From Cafeteria roenbergensis (taxonomy: Eukaryota; Sar; Bigyra; Bicosoecida; Cafeteriaceae): DNA of 64,000 bases. Below the pieces are notes generated by a model. It saw only the letters and a program-made list of their open reading frames with translations. It was not told where the DNA came from and ran no database searches. Shown in pieces: positions 34,092-45,100 of this stretch. The position numbers were made by a program, and so were the translations under genes. Each line of letters starts with the position of its first letter. Positions within the stretch are counted from its first letter, which is position 1. The stretch lies in the NCBI GenBank assembly GCA_008330645.1, contig VLTN01000011.1:463501-527500 (forward strand), read 5' to 3'.

Positions 34092-37000
34092 TCAGAGGCG
34101 CGCGGTGGCCTCGGCCTGGGCGAGGAGGGAGGCGTCGCCTGGGACGATGCTCTCCCACGCCAGGGGGCCATACCAGCTGTCAAAGCCGCCCAGGCGGAGG
34201 GCCAGCTCGCGCTCGATGCGGAGGCGGCGCCACTCCGGCACGGCCGAGAGGTCCTTGCCGACGCAGCTGAGCTCCCAGCGATCGGAGGTCGCGAGCGCGC
34301 CGAAGCCGGCGAGCTCGCACAGGCGGGCCATGTCCGCGGCCGAGGGGCCCTCCACGGCGGCGGCACCCTTGAGCGGCGCCGCGGCGGGCGCCGCGGGCTC
34401 CGCGGCCCCGGCGATGAAGGAGAAGGACTCGCCGGTGCCAGCCGCAAGGGCGGCGGAGTAGGAGCGGCCGTTCACGGCGGCGCGCACGCCGGCCAGGGCC
34501 TCGAGTGCCGTCCTGGCGGCGGCCTTGCGGTCGCCCGAGGACCACGCTGCGTCGTCGAGCGCGGCGGCGGCCGACGCGTTGGCGGCCGTGGCTAGAGCCG
34601 AAGCAAGCTTGGTCGCTGCCTCGGCAATGGCCGGCTGGAGGCTGTCGAGGGCGGCGTCGGCCTCCTCGGGGGCCTCGAAGTGCTCCGCCCGCACGGCGCG
34701 GACCTGCTCGGCAATGGCCACGAGGGCGACGAACCTGGAGGCCTCCTCCGGGGCGAGCTCGGCGGCGTGCGGCAGGGAGAGCTTGACTGCGGCAGCCGCG
34801 GCAGCGTACGGGCCCTCGGCCACAGGGGCGGCGTCGGCGGCGCCTCCAGCAGCGGCCCGGGCCGCCTCCATGACGGCGGCCTCGCTGGGGCCGGACGAGA
34901 GCTCGGCAGCGGCGCGGATGCGGGCGAGAACGGCCGCGTCGGTGGCAGCAGGCGCTGCCTTGTGGGCCTGGCGGGCCACCCCGATGTGGTCGAAGGCCAT
35001 GTACTCGGCGTCGGCGTCGCCCTCGTCGATGGCAGCGAGGACCTCGGCGGCGAGGGTCTTGACCTGCACCGCAAAGGCCGTCGCGGCCTCGTCTGCGAGG
35101 GCACGCACCTCCTCGCGGGTGACGTCCATGCCGGGAGAGGACGTGAAGAAGTCATCCGAGGCCCACGTGTCGAGGCGACGCCACACGGAGCGGAGGGCGG
35201 AGGCGGACCCGGACTTGGGCATGACGCCCTCGGCGATGCCGCGCGCCGCAGCGAGGGCCTCGAAGCGGGAGGGCGCGGCCGTGAGCTCGCGCAGGCGGTG
35301 CTCCTCGTCCGTGCCGGCGCGCTGTCCGGCGGGCATGGCGGGCTCGAAGACGCTGCGCTGGCCGAGCCATGCGAGCCGGCGCTTCGCCTCCGCGGCGAGG
35401 CGGGAGCGCTCCAGCGCGAGGAACGCGGCGTCGTCGTCGCCGAGCTGGTCCACGTACCCGGCGAAGAGGCCCGCCTCGGCGGCCGCGTCCTTCTTGGACC
35501 GCTGCTTGGGGGGCGTGTTGAGGCCGGCGGCGTCGGGGCGCTGGCCGAAGCGGTCGGTGGCCCAGCGGTGCAGGACTGCAGCGACGGCGGGCGCGGTGGC
35601 CTGGGCGGCGGCGGCGATTGCGTCGGGGCCGCCGGTCAGCGCGGCGGCCACGGGGCCGGAGCCAGCGGTCGCGCTGGCTGCGGCGGCCAGCTCCTCGGGC
35701 TTGGCCAATGCGGCGAAGCGCACTGTGACGGAGGCAGCCCTGGCGAGGAGGCTCTGGCCGGTGAACGCGTCCCCGAGGATGGAGCCGAACGGCGCGGCCA
35801 CGATGGCGTCATGGGCGGCGGCGGCGGCGGCGGCGGTGGAGGCGGCGGCAGAGGCGAGGGCCTCGGCCGCAGAGGTGCTGCTGGCGACTGCAACGCCGGC
35901 GGCGGCGGCGTCGGACACGATGGCAGCGCTCCGCGCGATCGCGGCCCAGTCGGCAGCGGCGAGGGACGGGACGGAGTTGGCGTCGGCTGCGGCCACGGCC
36001 GCGGCGGCCACGCTCTCAGGGGTGGCGTCGCCGGCCGTGCCCATGGCCACGGCGTCCTCGTAGTCCTGCAGGGCGGCGAAGACGCGGAGCTCGGCGGCGA
36101 CCTCGGCGTGGGCGGCCAGGGCTGCCTCCAGGGCGTCGGTAGCCTCGACCCAGTCGCGGGCGGCGAGGGGGTCGGTGCCGGCGGCGCGGTCTGAGCCCAG
36201 CTTTGCGACCGCGTCGGCGACGGCGTCGACGAGCGGCGCAAGGCGCGTCAGGGCGACGGCGGCGCGATGGCCGGCCTCCCCGCGGTTGCGAGCGGCGCGA
36301 GCGACGCTGTCGGCGGTGATGGAGGCGGTCGTGGCCCCGACACGGCGGGCGAGGTCCTTGGCGGTGCCGATGCGGCCCTCGGTGGCCACCTCGACGAACT
36401 CGGCCGGGGATGCCGCGGAGGCGGGAAGGAGGCCTCCGAGGGTGAGGGCGTCGGGCGAGAGGCGGCTGGGGGGGTCGGACACGCTGGGCCTGGCGCCGTA
36501 GATGGCGGCGAGGGATGCGAGCTGCTCCGCCCACGGGCCGGGGCCGTAGGTGGCGTTGAGGCGGGCGGCCGCGACGAAGACGCTGCCGGCGCCGCAGCGA
36601 CGCAGCGCGGCGTCGACGAGCGCGTGCAGGCCAGCGCGGCTGCCGGTGGCCATGGCCTGCTCCGCGGCCTGGGCGTAGACGGAGGGCGCGATGAGGCCGC
36701 CGTCGGCGTTGTTTCGGCCAGCCGCCGCTGCGATGGTCGCGCTGATGGCCGCGTTGCCGAGGGTGCCGCCGCTGGTGATGGCACCGGCAGGGATGCCCTC
36801 GTGCGGGCCGGAGAGGGCCGCCAGGGAGACGTGGTCAGCGCTGGCCGCGGACGCTGCGGAGTCGGCGGCCGCCGCGGCCGCGGAGTCGGCGAAGCTGAGG
36901 TCGGCGCGGGCAAAGGCGGGCCCCCCCGGCAGGGTGGAGATCCAGCTGACGGCGGGGGCGTCCTTGGCAAAGGGCGAGGCGGCCAAGCGCTCGATGCTGG

Positions 37001-38423
37001 CGCGCCACTCGGCGACTTGAGCCAGGTCCGCCTGGGCGAGGCCAAGGCGGCGGGCGGCGGCCTCGGAGCCGGTCGAGGCGTCGTGGATGTCGCGGCGGAG
37101 GGCGATGAGCACGTGGGCGGCAGCGCTGGCGGGGGGGGCGGGGGAGGCGCGGAAGGCGGCCACGGCGCTGTCGTCGAGCTGCGCGGCTCCCTGGTCCAGC
37201 CCCCAGCCGATGGCTCCACCGCGGCGCGCCGCCGCAGGGACGTCGGCCGCGATGGCGGACAAGCTGAGGGCGCCCGGGCCCTGGGGCACGTACTTGGCCA
37301 CGATGCGGTCGAAGAGGGGCTTGCCGAGCGTGGTCTCGCCGCCGGCGTTGACGATCCACTCTGCCGCGTACGCGAGGGCCTGGCGGACGGCGCGGGCCTG
37401 CAGGAAGGCGCCCTCGGAGGCGGGCCGGGCCAGGGGCTCGGTGAAGCCCTCGGTGGTCACTGCCGTGCTGACGCCCGGCACGTCGAGGCGGATGGTGGCG
37501 GCCGCCTCGGCGCGGTCGGCGGCCTCGGCCTCCTCGACGGACATGCCGGCGCGCTGGTCGCGGCGACCCGCTGCGCCGAGCGAGGAGTCGAAGGAACGCC
37601 CGCTTCCCGCGCGCGCGGCCATGATGTCGGACATGGACACGCCGCCGTGCGCGCTCAGGGGCTGGCCCACGGTTCCGTGGCCGCTGGCGGCGTCGGGCGC
37701 GGCCCTGGTGTCGTGAGCGCCGTAGCGGTCCGACGCCACGCTTGGGTTCTCCATGTGCTCCATCACGCCGGCCACAAAGGCGCGGCGCTCGCCAAGAGAG
37801 GCGCTCTCCCAGGCCCACTCTGACCCGGAGGCCTCGAGCGGCCCGCGCACGTCGGACGGGAGTCGCGCCAGCGACGCCTCCATGTCCGCGAGCGCGCGCG
37901 TCGCCTCCTCAGGGGCGGCCGCGGCCACAGTAAGGCTGGCGTAGATCTCGCGAATGTCCTTGCGGGTCGCCTCGGCGATGGCACTGGCGCGGCCCATGGA
38001 GCGGACCGCCTGCGCGCAGGCGGCGACGCCCGAGTGGGTCGCCGGCAGCGCACTCACGTCGGGAGCGGCCGACCCCACGAAGGCCACGGCCTCACGGGAC
38101 TCGAGCGGCTTGAAAGCGGCCTGGGCCTCGGCCATGACGCGGGCGCGCTCCAGAACGCGCGCGGCCGAGGGCCGCAGGCGCGCCATGGCCGCCGAAGTTG
38201 TGCCAAAGGCTCGCGCCCCCGCGCGAGCCGCGCCTGCAGCCGGGGCCGCGCGCCAGGAGCCGGCGGAGGCAGGCCCTGCGGCGTGCCATTGCGCGCTCGC
38301 CTCGGCGCGGGCGGGCGCGGCTGCGGCGCCGGTCCAGGCGCGCGGCTCGGCGTGCGAGGCTGCGCGCTGGAGACGTCCAGCTGCGGTGCGAGCGCGGTGC
38401 GACGGCAGCAGCATCGAGGCCAT
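34092..38423 (-). CDS. Ala-rich orphan protein with possible mitochondrial presequence
   Basis: 1443 residues, one exon. No family recognised. The N-terminus (MASMLLPSHRARTAAGRLQR, then more Arg/Ala with few acidic residues) looks like a mitochondrial presequence. The rest is very Ala-rich and predicted helical by eye, with repeated short Ala/Asp/Glu helices and few aromatics. More conserved-looking islands are ALAYAAEWIVNAGGETTLGK, SVWRRLDTWASDDFFTS and the C-terminal EWRRLRIERELALRLGGFDS. The start is the ATG that opens the presequence-like stretch; the frame stays open upstream to 39815, but that part overlaps the divergent VPS8 gene. Coding status rests on its length in a clear gap and on the amphipathic pattern. 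Confidence 0.65.
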   Translation of the reverse strand: MASMLLPSHRARTAAGRLQRAASHAEPRAWTGAAAAPARAEASAQWHAAGPASAGSWRAAPAAGAARAGARAFGTTSAAMARLRPSAARVLERARVMAEAQAAFKPLESREAVAFVGSAAPDVSALPATHSGVAACAQAVRSMGRASAIAEATRKDIREIYASLTVAAAAPEEATRALADMEASLARLPSDVRGPLEASGSEWAWESASLGERRAFVAGVMEHMENPSVASDRYGAHDTRAAPDAASGHGTVGQPLSAHGGVSMSDIMAARAGSGRSFDSSLGAAGRRDQRAGMSVEEAEAADRAEAAATIRLDVPGVSTAVTTEGFTEPLARPASEGAFLQARAVRQALAYAAEWIVNAGGETTLGKPLFDRIVAKYVPQGPGALSLSAIAADVPAAARRGGAIGWGLDQGAAQLDDSAVAAFRASPAPPASAAAHVLIALRRDIHDASTGSEAAARRLGLAQADLAQVAEWRASIERLAASPFAKDAPAVSWISTLPGGPAFARADLSFADSAAAAAADSAASAASADHVSLAALSGPHEGIPAGAITSGGTLGNAAISATIAAAAGRNNADGGLIAPSVYAQAAEQAMATGSRAGLHALVDAALRRCGAGSVFVAAARLNATYGPGPWAEQLASLAAIYGARPSVSDPPSRLSPDALTLGGLLPASAASPAEFVEVATEGRIGTAKDLARRVGATTASITADSVARAARNRGEAGHRAAVALTRLAPLVDAVADAVAKLGSDRAAGTDPLAARDWVEATDALEAALAAHAEVAAELRVFAALQDYEDAVAMGTAGDATPESVAAAAVAAADANSVPSLAAADWAAIARSAAIVSDAAAAGVAVASSTSAAEALASAAASTAAAAAAAHDAIVAAPFGSILGDAFTGQSLLARAASVTVRFAALAKPEELAAAASATAGSGPVAAALTGGPDAIAAAAQATAPAVAAVLHRWATDRFGQRPDAAGLNTPPKQRSKKDAAAEAGLFAGYVDQLGDDDAAFLALERSRLAAEAKRRLAWLGQRSVFEPAMPAGQRAGTDEEHRLRELTAAPSRFEALAAARGIAEGVMPKSGSASALRSVWRRLDTWASDDFFTSSPGMDVTREEVRALADEAATAFAVQVKTLAAEVLAAIDEGDADAEYMAFDHIGVARQAHKAAPAATDAAVLARIRAAAELSSGPSEAAVMEAARAAAGGAADAAPVAEGPYAAAAAAVKLSLPHAAELAPEEASRFVALVAIAEQVRAVRAEHFEAPEEADAALDSLQPAIAEAATKLASALATAANASAAAALDDAAWSSGDRKAAARTALEALAGVRAAVNGRSYSAALAAGTGESFSFIAGAAEPAAPAAAPLKGAAAVEGPSAADMARLCELAGFGALATSDRWELSCVGKDLSAVPEWRRLRIERELALRLGGFDSWYGPLAWESIVPGDASLLAQAEATARL

Positions 38424-39126
38424 CAGCGTGCGGCAGGGCGCCAGGCACGCTCCTGGGCGGGGCGCGGGGGGTCTCCCGGGGAGGGGGGGGGTGGCGCGAC
38501 GCGCGCCGAAGCGCGATCGCCGCCGGCTGCGAGGCGCCGGGCGGCAGGGCTCCGTGAAGGCCTCGCGATCATCCCGCTTCTTTCCTTTTCGACCCAGCAT
38601 TGCGGCGCCGATCGACGATCGACCAAGCAGTGTTGACCTGCGCTGCGCGCGCGCCCTTGGCAGCCCCGAAGGCAGCCCCACACTCAAGGCACTCGTGGGG
38701 AACGGGAAGGCACGGCGTGTTGCGGGGGTGGCGGGCGCTCCGCGGCGCGCCCGACACAGAGTCTGGGGGGAGGCAGCGCCGGCGCGCAGAGCGCAATCGT
38801 TGGCACGGCCGGGCAGGCTATGCGAGCGCGCAAGCCCGGGGCCAACAGGCGCGCAGCGGGCCGGGAGGGCGTGCGCTCTGCGGTGGCGGCTGTGCTGGCC
38901 CTGTGATTGGCTGTTGGGCGCGCCGCGCGCGCACAACTGGGGCTCGGGCCACACAAATGCGGCCCTCAGAGTTGGAGACTGAACTTGGCGGCCGCGGTTG
39001 CCCGCAAGCGCTCCGCCGATCTGGAGCGCGGCCGCGCGCGCACTCAGGCCAGCGGCGCGGCTGCCAGAGGCGCCGGGACCGCTCCCGCGTTGCCGCAGCC
39101 GCCTGCGTGGCCTCGCTGCAGAAGCC
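38424..39126. promoter_or_regulatory. Divergent intergenic region (Ala-rich orphan / VPS8)
   Basis: 703 bp between two divergent starts; probably holds both promoters. An inverted CCAAT box (ATTGG, 38906-38910) is the only familiar element. No RNA gene or extra coding region supported. Confidence 0.4.
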
Positions 39127-42100
39127 ATGTCATCCCCCAGAAGCACCGAGGACGACGATGTGGGAATGCAGGCGGACGATGTCGATGCCATTCTCCAAGA
39201 CATTGACCTTGCCTCAGACGACGGCGGTGACGGCGACGGCTCGGGAGACGATGGGGACGTGGATGCCATGCTTGCCAGCATCGAAGGCGCTTCGCGCGGG
39301 GGCGCAGGCATCAGCGCGAGTCTGCGGAGCGAGCTGCAGCAGTGAGCGCCTGCGTCCGCTGTTGAACCACTGGCGCGCGCGCCTTGGGCGCCTGCCCTCC
39401 GCGCCCAAAGCGCGCCAAGAACGGTCAGGGGCGACGCGGCTGCTGCTGTGACCGCTGCCGCCGCTGCAGGCACAAGCGTCGTTTGATTCCAGCGCTTCCC
39501 GGCGGCTTTGCGGACCGCTCTGAATCTCGCAGGCACGAGCTGGACGCCGTCGAGTCCCGGCGGGGGGAGCAGGCCGCCTCGGATGACGCCATGATCGGCG
39601 AGGCGCTTGCGCTTGCGGACGCCACTTCCCAGGCTGTCGAGGGAGAGCGCAAGGCCGCGGCCGCTGCGGAGCGCGGCTCGGATGGCGCCGAGCAAGCCGG
39701 CGCCTGGCAGGACGGGAAAGCGGTGCCATCCGCGCTGCCGGAGGACAGCGCACGACCAGACTCGAGCCTGGGGCGCCACGAGGGAGGCGCTGGCGCTAGC
39801 GCGGAGTTGGGCCACGACGACGGAGGCAGCATGGGCGACGACGACGACGACGACAACGACGACGACGACGACGAAGCCCTGGCCGACCCCAAGGCCAAGC
39901 GACTGGACGAACTGCGGTCGCGGCTGCGACAGACGCGCCGCATGGCGGAGCAGGTGCAGGGCGGGGACGACGGCGTGGACCCGCAGGGCCCGCTGTTCGA
40001 CGGGGAGGGGCTCGACCCTGCCGAGCAGGCGTCGCTGGAGATGGAGGGGGTGCTCGACGACATCGAGCTGCTGATGCGCGAGCTGGCGGGGGGCGCCGGG
40101 GCGGACGTAGCCGGGCTGGAGCGCGCCATTCGGGGGGGGCGCGGCCGCCGCTTCAGCGCGACCTCGTTCGGGAGCGGGGAGGGGGCGGCAGGCGACGAGT
40201 ACGCGAGCCTCGCCTCGGCAGCTGGTCTGATGCTGGGCAGGCGCATGCCTAGCAGGGGGGGCGCGTCTGACGACGAGGAGGACGCAGACAGCCTGGCTTC
40301 CGAGTTTCGCATCGGCAACATTCTGCGCGACTTTGCCGGCAGCGACTCCGACGCCTCAGAGGACGCGGACCTGGCGGAAGAGCTGCTACGGCGGCTGGCC
40401 GCAGGCGACGGCTTTGCGGGGCGGGACGCGGCTCCTGGCGACACCGCGGGCGGCCTCTCGAAGGAGGCCCTTGAGGCTGTGGAGCGCAGCCGGGCCAAGC
40501 GCGCGGCCGGCTCCGGCGCGGGAGGCGGAGGCGGCGCCAAGCGGAGGGGGCTGGCGGGGCTGGACGGCGGGGGCGAGGAGGCGGCCCCGCCTTCGGACCG
40601 CGCGTACGCCGTTCGCCAGCTTGAAGCTGCACGCGCGGCTGCCCGCGTGGTCACGGGCTGGCACCGCCGCGAGCGGCTGCCCGTGTTTGGGCTCTCAATC
40701 AACGCCCGCCCGCGCCCGGCGCCCCCCGGCCCCCGCTCGGGCGTGTTCGTCATCGTCGCTGACGACCGCTCTGGGCCCCGCACGGTGGCTCGGCGGCCTG
40801 ACGCGGATCCCGAGTCGCTGGGCATCGCTGGCGACGCTCTGGGGTGGTCGGGGCCCTCCTCCGGCGCCGACGTCGCCAGCGGCGAGGAGGCGGGAGCGAT
40901 GCGGATTCTCAGCGTGCCGGCCGTGTCGGAGGCGCTCAGCAGGTCCGTGGCGGCCGGCGCGCGCGGCGCAGGGGCCCCCATCTGCGTCCACGCGGTCGGG
41001 CGCTTGCTTGTGGTGGGCACCACGCACGGCGCCGCTCTGGTGTTCGACTCGGTGTCCGGCACTGGGCTGGGCGTGCTCGTTCCCTCGTCGGCGGCCTCCA
41101 GGGCCGGCGAGCAGAGCCCCGCCGCCACTGCAGTGCGACTCAGCTCCAAGGCGGACCACCTGGCGGTGGGGTACGCGTCCGGCCGCGTGGCCGTGTGGGC
41201 GCTCAGCCTGGCCCGCGCGCGCCCCGGCCGCCGCGACGGTGACTCCCAGCCGGCGGCGCAGCGCTCGGGCGTGCAGCTCCTTGCCAAGGAGGTCCGCGTC
41301 ATGGACGACCTCCACGAGCAGCCGGTGGCGCGCCTCGGCTGCTCGTCCTCCGAGCGCGGCGCTCTGGAGCTGTGGTCAGCCGACCGCTCGGGCCTGCTGT
41401 TCGTGTGCTCCCTGGCGTACAGGAGCATTCTGACGACGTGGTCCGTCACTCCTCAGCGGATCCTTGACAGGTCGAAGATCGGCCCAATCCTCGATGCGGC
41501 CGACGTGGACACCGCTGCCTGCGCGCCGGCCGTGCCGGCGGACGCAAGCGCGGACGCCTCAAGCGCCGCCATGGCCGCGGCAGCGGCAGCAGGGCCCCCG
41601 GCCGGCCTGCGGGTGGTCGCTGCCGCCGACCGAATCCTCGCCGTGGCCTCCAGCAAGGCCACCTTCCTGCTCAGCCGCAGCCGCGGCTGGCTCACGCTCT
41701 GCGTGTGGCCCCGCCCGCCAACCGCCGCCCCCGACGCCCTTCCTGTTCACGCGTGGACCATCGGCCGAGTGGCGGGCACCCGCGCCGGCATTTTGGGCTC
41801 CCGGCGCCGCCCGCCGCCGGGGTCGCAGCGGGGCAGCGCCCCGCGGGACGCTGGCTTCCTCCCCGGTGTGGGGTTCGACGCGCCCGTGCTGGCCCGGGCG
41901 TGGGGGCGCACTGTGCAGCTGCTGCAGGCGCAGCCCCCTGACGGCTGGCCGGCCGCCTACTGCAGGCACCCGCCCAGCGGCGGTCGCAAGCGGCGGCAGG
42001 GCGCCGGCAGAGGCCACGGCGACGGCGGCGACGGCGACGGCCCTGCCGACGGCGACGTGTCCAGCGGCAGCGACGGCGACGGCGACCAGGAGGGAGGCAG

Positions 42101-45100
42101 TGATGCCGACGACAAGGACGACGACGAAGACGATGACGCCGCAGTCCGCGGCGCGCGGCGGCGCGGCAGGGGCGGGGCGCCGGAGCAGTCGCCGAGCACC
42201 TCGCAGCGCTCCTCCCCTCGCCTGCCGGGCCGCGCTGGGCGAGACGCGCCGCCCCCGGGCTCGCCATCGAAGCGGCGAGGCGGGGCCGCTGGCGGTGGCA
42301 GCAGCGCGGCGGGGGGCTCTGCTCGGGAGCGCTCCTCGCCCGCTCGGCCTGGCGCCGACAGCCTCGCAGGCGCGTTCTTGTCGTCGTCCAGCCGCGACGA
42401 GGAGGCCGCCGAGCGCCTCAGCTTTGTGGTGACAGACGAGCTGGAGGCGCCGTGCGCCGTGCTGGCCCTGGCGTGGGTGCAGCCCAGCCTGCTCGCCATC
42501 TTCTGCAAGGACACGGCGGTCACCTTCATGGACACGGCCACCATGCAGGAGGTCGACGCCAAGAGTCTGCGGTCGCTGCGCATCGCGTGCTCCCAGGTGC
42601 CGCTGCCCCGCACGGACGAGGCGGGGTCAAAAGGCGATCGGGCGGCGGCGGCAGCAGCGGCGGGAGGGAGAGCCGCGGGCGGGCCGCCGACGGCGCCCTC
42701 CTTCGCGCACACCATCGTGCCCCGGGAGAGCCCTTCGGACAGCGGCGAGCTGCTGGTGCTGGGCACCTCTGCGCTCACCAAGGCAGTGGTGCAGGACTGG
42801 CGCGAGCGCGTCAATGCGCTCATGTCCGCGGAGGAGCTCCTCCCCGCCTTGACCCTCGCCATGCTGCACCACAGTGCCGTCAGGGCCGAGAGCCTCGCCC
42901 GCACGCGGCAGCTGGAGCGCGTGGCCCGCGCCCTGCGCGCCTCCGGGGCGCGTCTGACCGGCGAGCTGGCGCCGGCCAGCCTGGCGCGCCGCCTGGCGGA
43001 GCCGGTGGACCAGTCGGTGCAGGACAGCGTGGAGGGCGTGCTCGTCTCCTTCGTGGAGCGCTCCCACGCCGACCTGGACGACCGCGGCAGCAAGCTCGAG
43101 ACGCAGCGGGCCGAGGCCAGAGCTGCGGCGGCGGCGGCAGCTCGCCCCGCGGACGGGCCGGGGGCCGACATCGACGCGGACCCCGCGGACCGCGCCCGCG
43201 CCGCCGCCGCTGTGCGCGAGGTGGCCCGCAGCTCGGAGCGGTTGGACGCCCACTGGCGCCGTCTCGCCGAGGCCTGCACAGAGTTCTGCGTCGCCGTCGG
43301 CAGCACGCGCCTGCTCTTCGGGGGCGTGTTCGCTCGCTTCGCTGCCTCTGGCCGGGCGGGCTGGCTGCTGGACACGCTGGAGCCGTACATCATGGCGGGC
43401 CGCCTCAAGGCCCTGCCGCCCGCCGTGCTCCAGCAGTGGATCGCCCACTGCGACGCGGCCGGGAGAACGGACGCAGTTCAGCGGTGCCTGGTCAAGCTGC
43501 TGCCCAGGGACGCCTCGGCCGCCTCCCCGGGGGCGCTCAGCCTGGACAGCGACTCCGCGGTGCACCTGACCGCCCGCCACGGCCTTTGGACCGCGGCAGT
43601 CGCTGTGCACAACCGCAACCTCGACGACCCCGTTGCGCCCGTGGACCTGCTGCTGTGCGCCAGCACGCCCTCCCACCCGCACGCCGCCACGCAGCTGGGG
43701 CCCTCCGACCCCACCTCTGCGCCCATGAGCGCGCCGCTGTCCGGCGCGGGGGCCGAAGCGCGCACGACTCGCGCCGACGTCGGCCGCCAGCTCCTGCTGT
43801 ACCTCCGGTGGACGCTGGAGGGCCGGAGCTTTCCCGAGGGCGCCCCCTCCCGCTGGGCACGCTCGCGCCGGGGCCCTCTGCTGCGCGCGCTGCTTGAGGA
43901 GAACCCGCCGCAGGCGCCCCCGGGAGGAGTGGGCGCAACCGGGGGCAGGGCCGGGGCCGGGGACGCGTCGCGGCAGCGAGAGAGCCGCCGCGGCAGGCAG
44001 TTCCCCGACGTGCCCCAGAGCGTGCTGGAGGGCTCCGTCCCCCTCGCCGTGACAGGCAGCCACGCGGAGGAGGAGGCAGGCGTGGGCGGCGCCGCGGGCG
44101 CCAGCGGGCCGACCAGTGCAGGTGCGAGCGTGGCCGCAGTCTCGGATGCGGATGCGGACGCGGCGCGGCGCTCGGAGGCAATGCTGGTGTCCACGCTGGC
44201 GCTCTCCCGCGGCCGCCGCGCCATCGAGGAGCTCTACGACGCGTGCCCGCGCCTGCGGTACCCGCGGCTGGCCGTTCTCTCGCTCGTGGACCTGCGCACG
44301 CTGCTGTTCCTCCTGCAGCCCTGGGCCGAGGGAACCGCTCAGGACGCCTCGGTCGGCGAGGACGAGGAGGACGACGACCTCCGGCTGGGCCAGGATGCAG
44401 ACGCGGCCTTGGGCGCCGATGCCGACCAGCAGAGCGGGGCGGACGGGGCGAACAGGGACGCCGGCGGGTCGTCATCCGACACGGACAGCAGCGCCTGCAT
44501 GGGCTCGGACGACTCGGAGACGGAGGGACTGTGGAACGCCGTCGACACGGTTGTGGCGGCCATGCGGGAGGCCATGGCCGCGGCTTCCTCGGCGGGGGCA
44601 GGCGCTGCCGCTGGCGGCGCAGGTGCCCGTTCCACCGCGCTGGAGGGCGCGGGCGACGACGCAGGGAGGCGCGCGCGCGCCGTGGTCGACGCGTCGCGCG
44701 GGGGGGTGTCGGAGCGCGCCGCCGCCGCAGCCAAGGAGCGCGCCCGCTTCGTGGGTCCGGGGGCCCGGCGCGTGGCTCTCTCCGCCGCGAGGGCCGTGTC
44801 GCTGGCAGAGGCCCGCGAGCGGCGCCGCGCCGAGCGGCTTGAGTCTGCCCTCGCAGCTTCGCGCTCCGGGGGGTCGGCGGGCGACGCGGACCGGTCTGAG
44901 GCCGGAGCCGAGGCTGCCGCTGCCGCCAAGCCGGCTTCTGGCGAGGCTGGGAGCTTGCCCGCTGGGATGGCCCGCGCCGCCACGAGGCGCGCTCGCAACG
45001 CGGACGCTGCCGCGACGGCCGCCAAGGCTCGCGCACGGGGGCTGGTCCACGCCACCAGCCGCATGGGGGTGCTGCTCTCGAGGTTCCGGAGGCGTGCCGA

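Noticed and set aside
39127-39345. Stand-alone 72-residue acidic protein
   Set aside because: Its stop overlaps a GTGAGCGC donor, and splicing to 39470 gives VPS8 its acidic N-terminus in frame, so it is exon 1 of VPS8.
38424-39815. Upstream extension of the Ala-rich orphan
   Set aside because: The frame stays open, but it would overlap the VPS8 first exon and begins with shadow-like sequence; the ATG at 38423 opens a presequence-like stretch.
39425-41449. 674-codon minus-strand frame
   Set aside because: Antisense to VPS8; Ser/Arg/Pro-rich with no motif.
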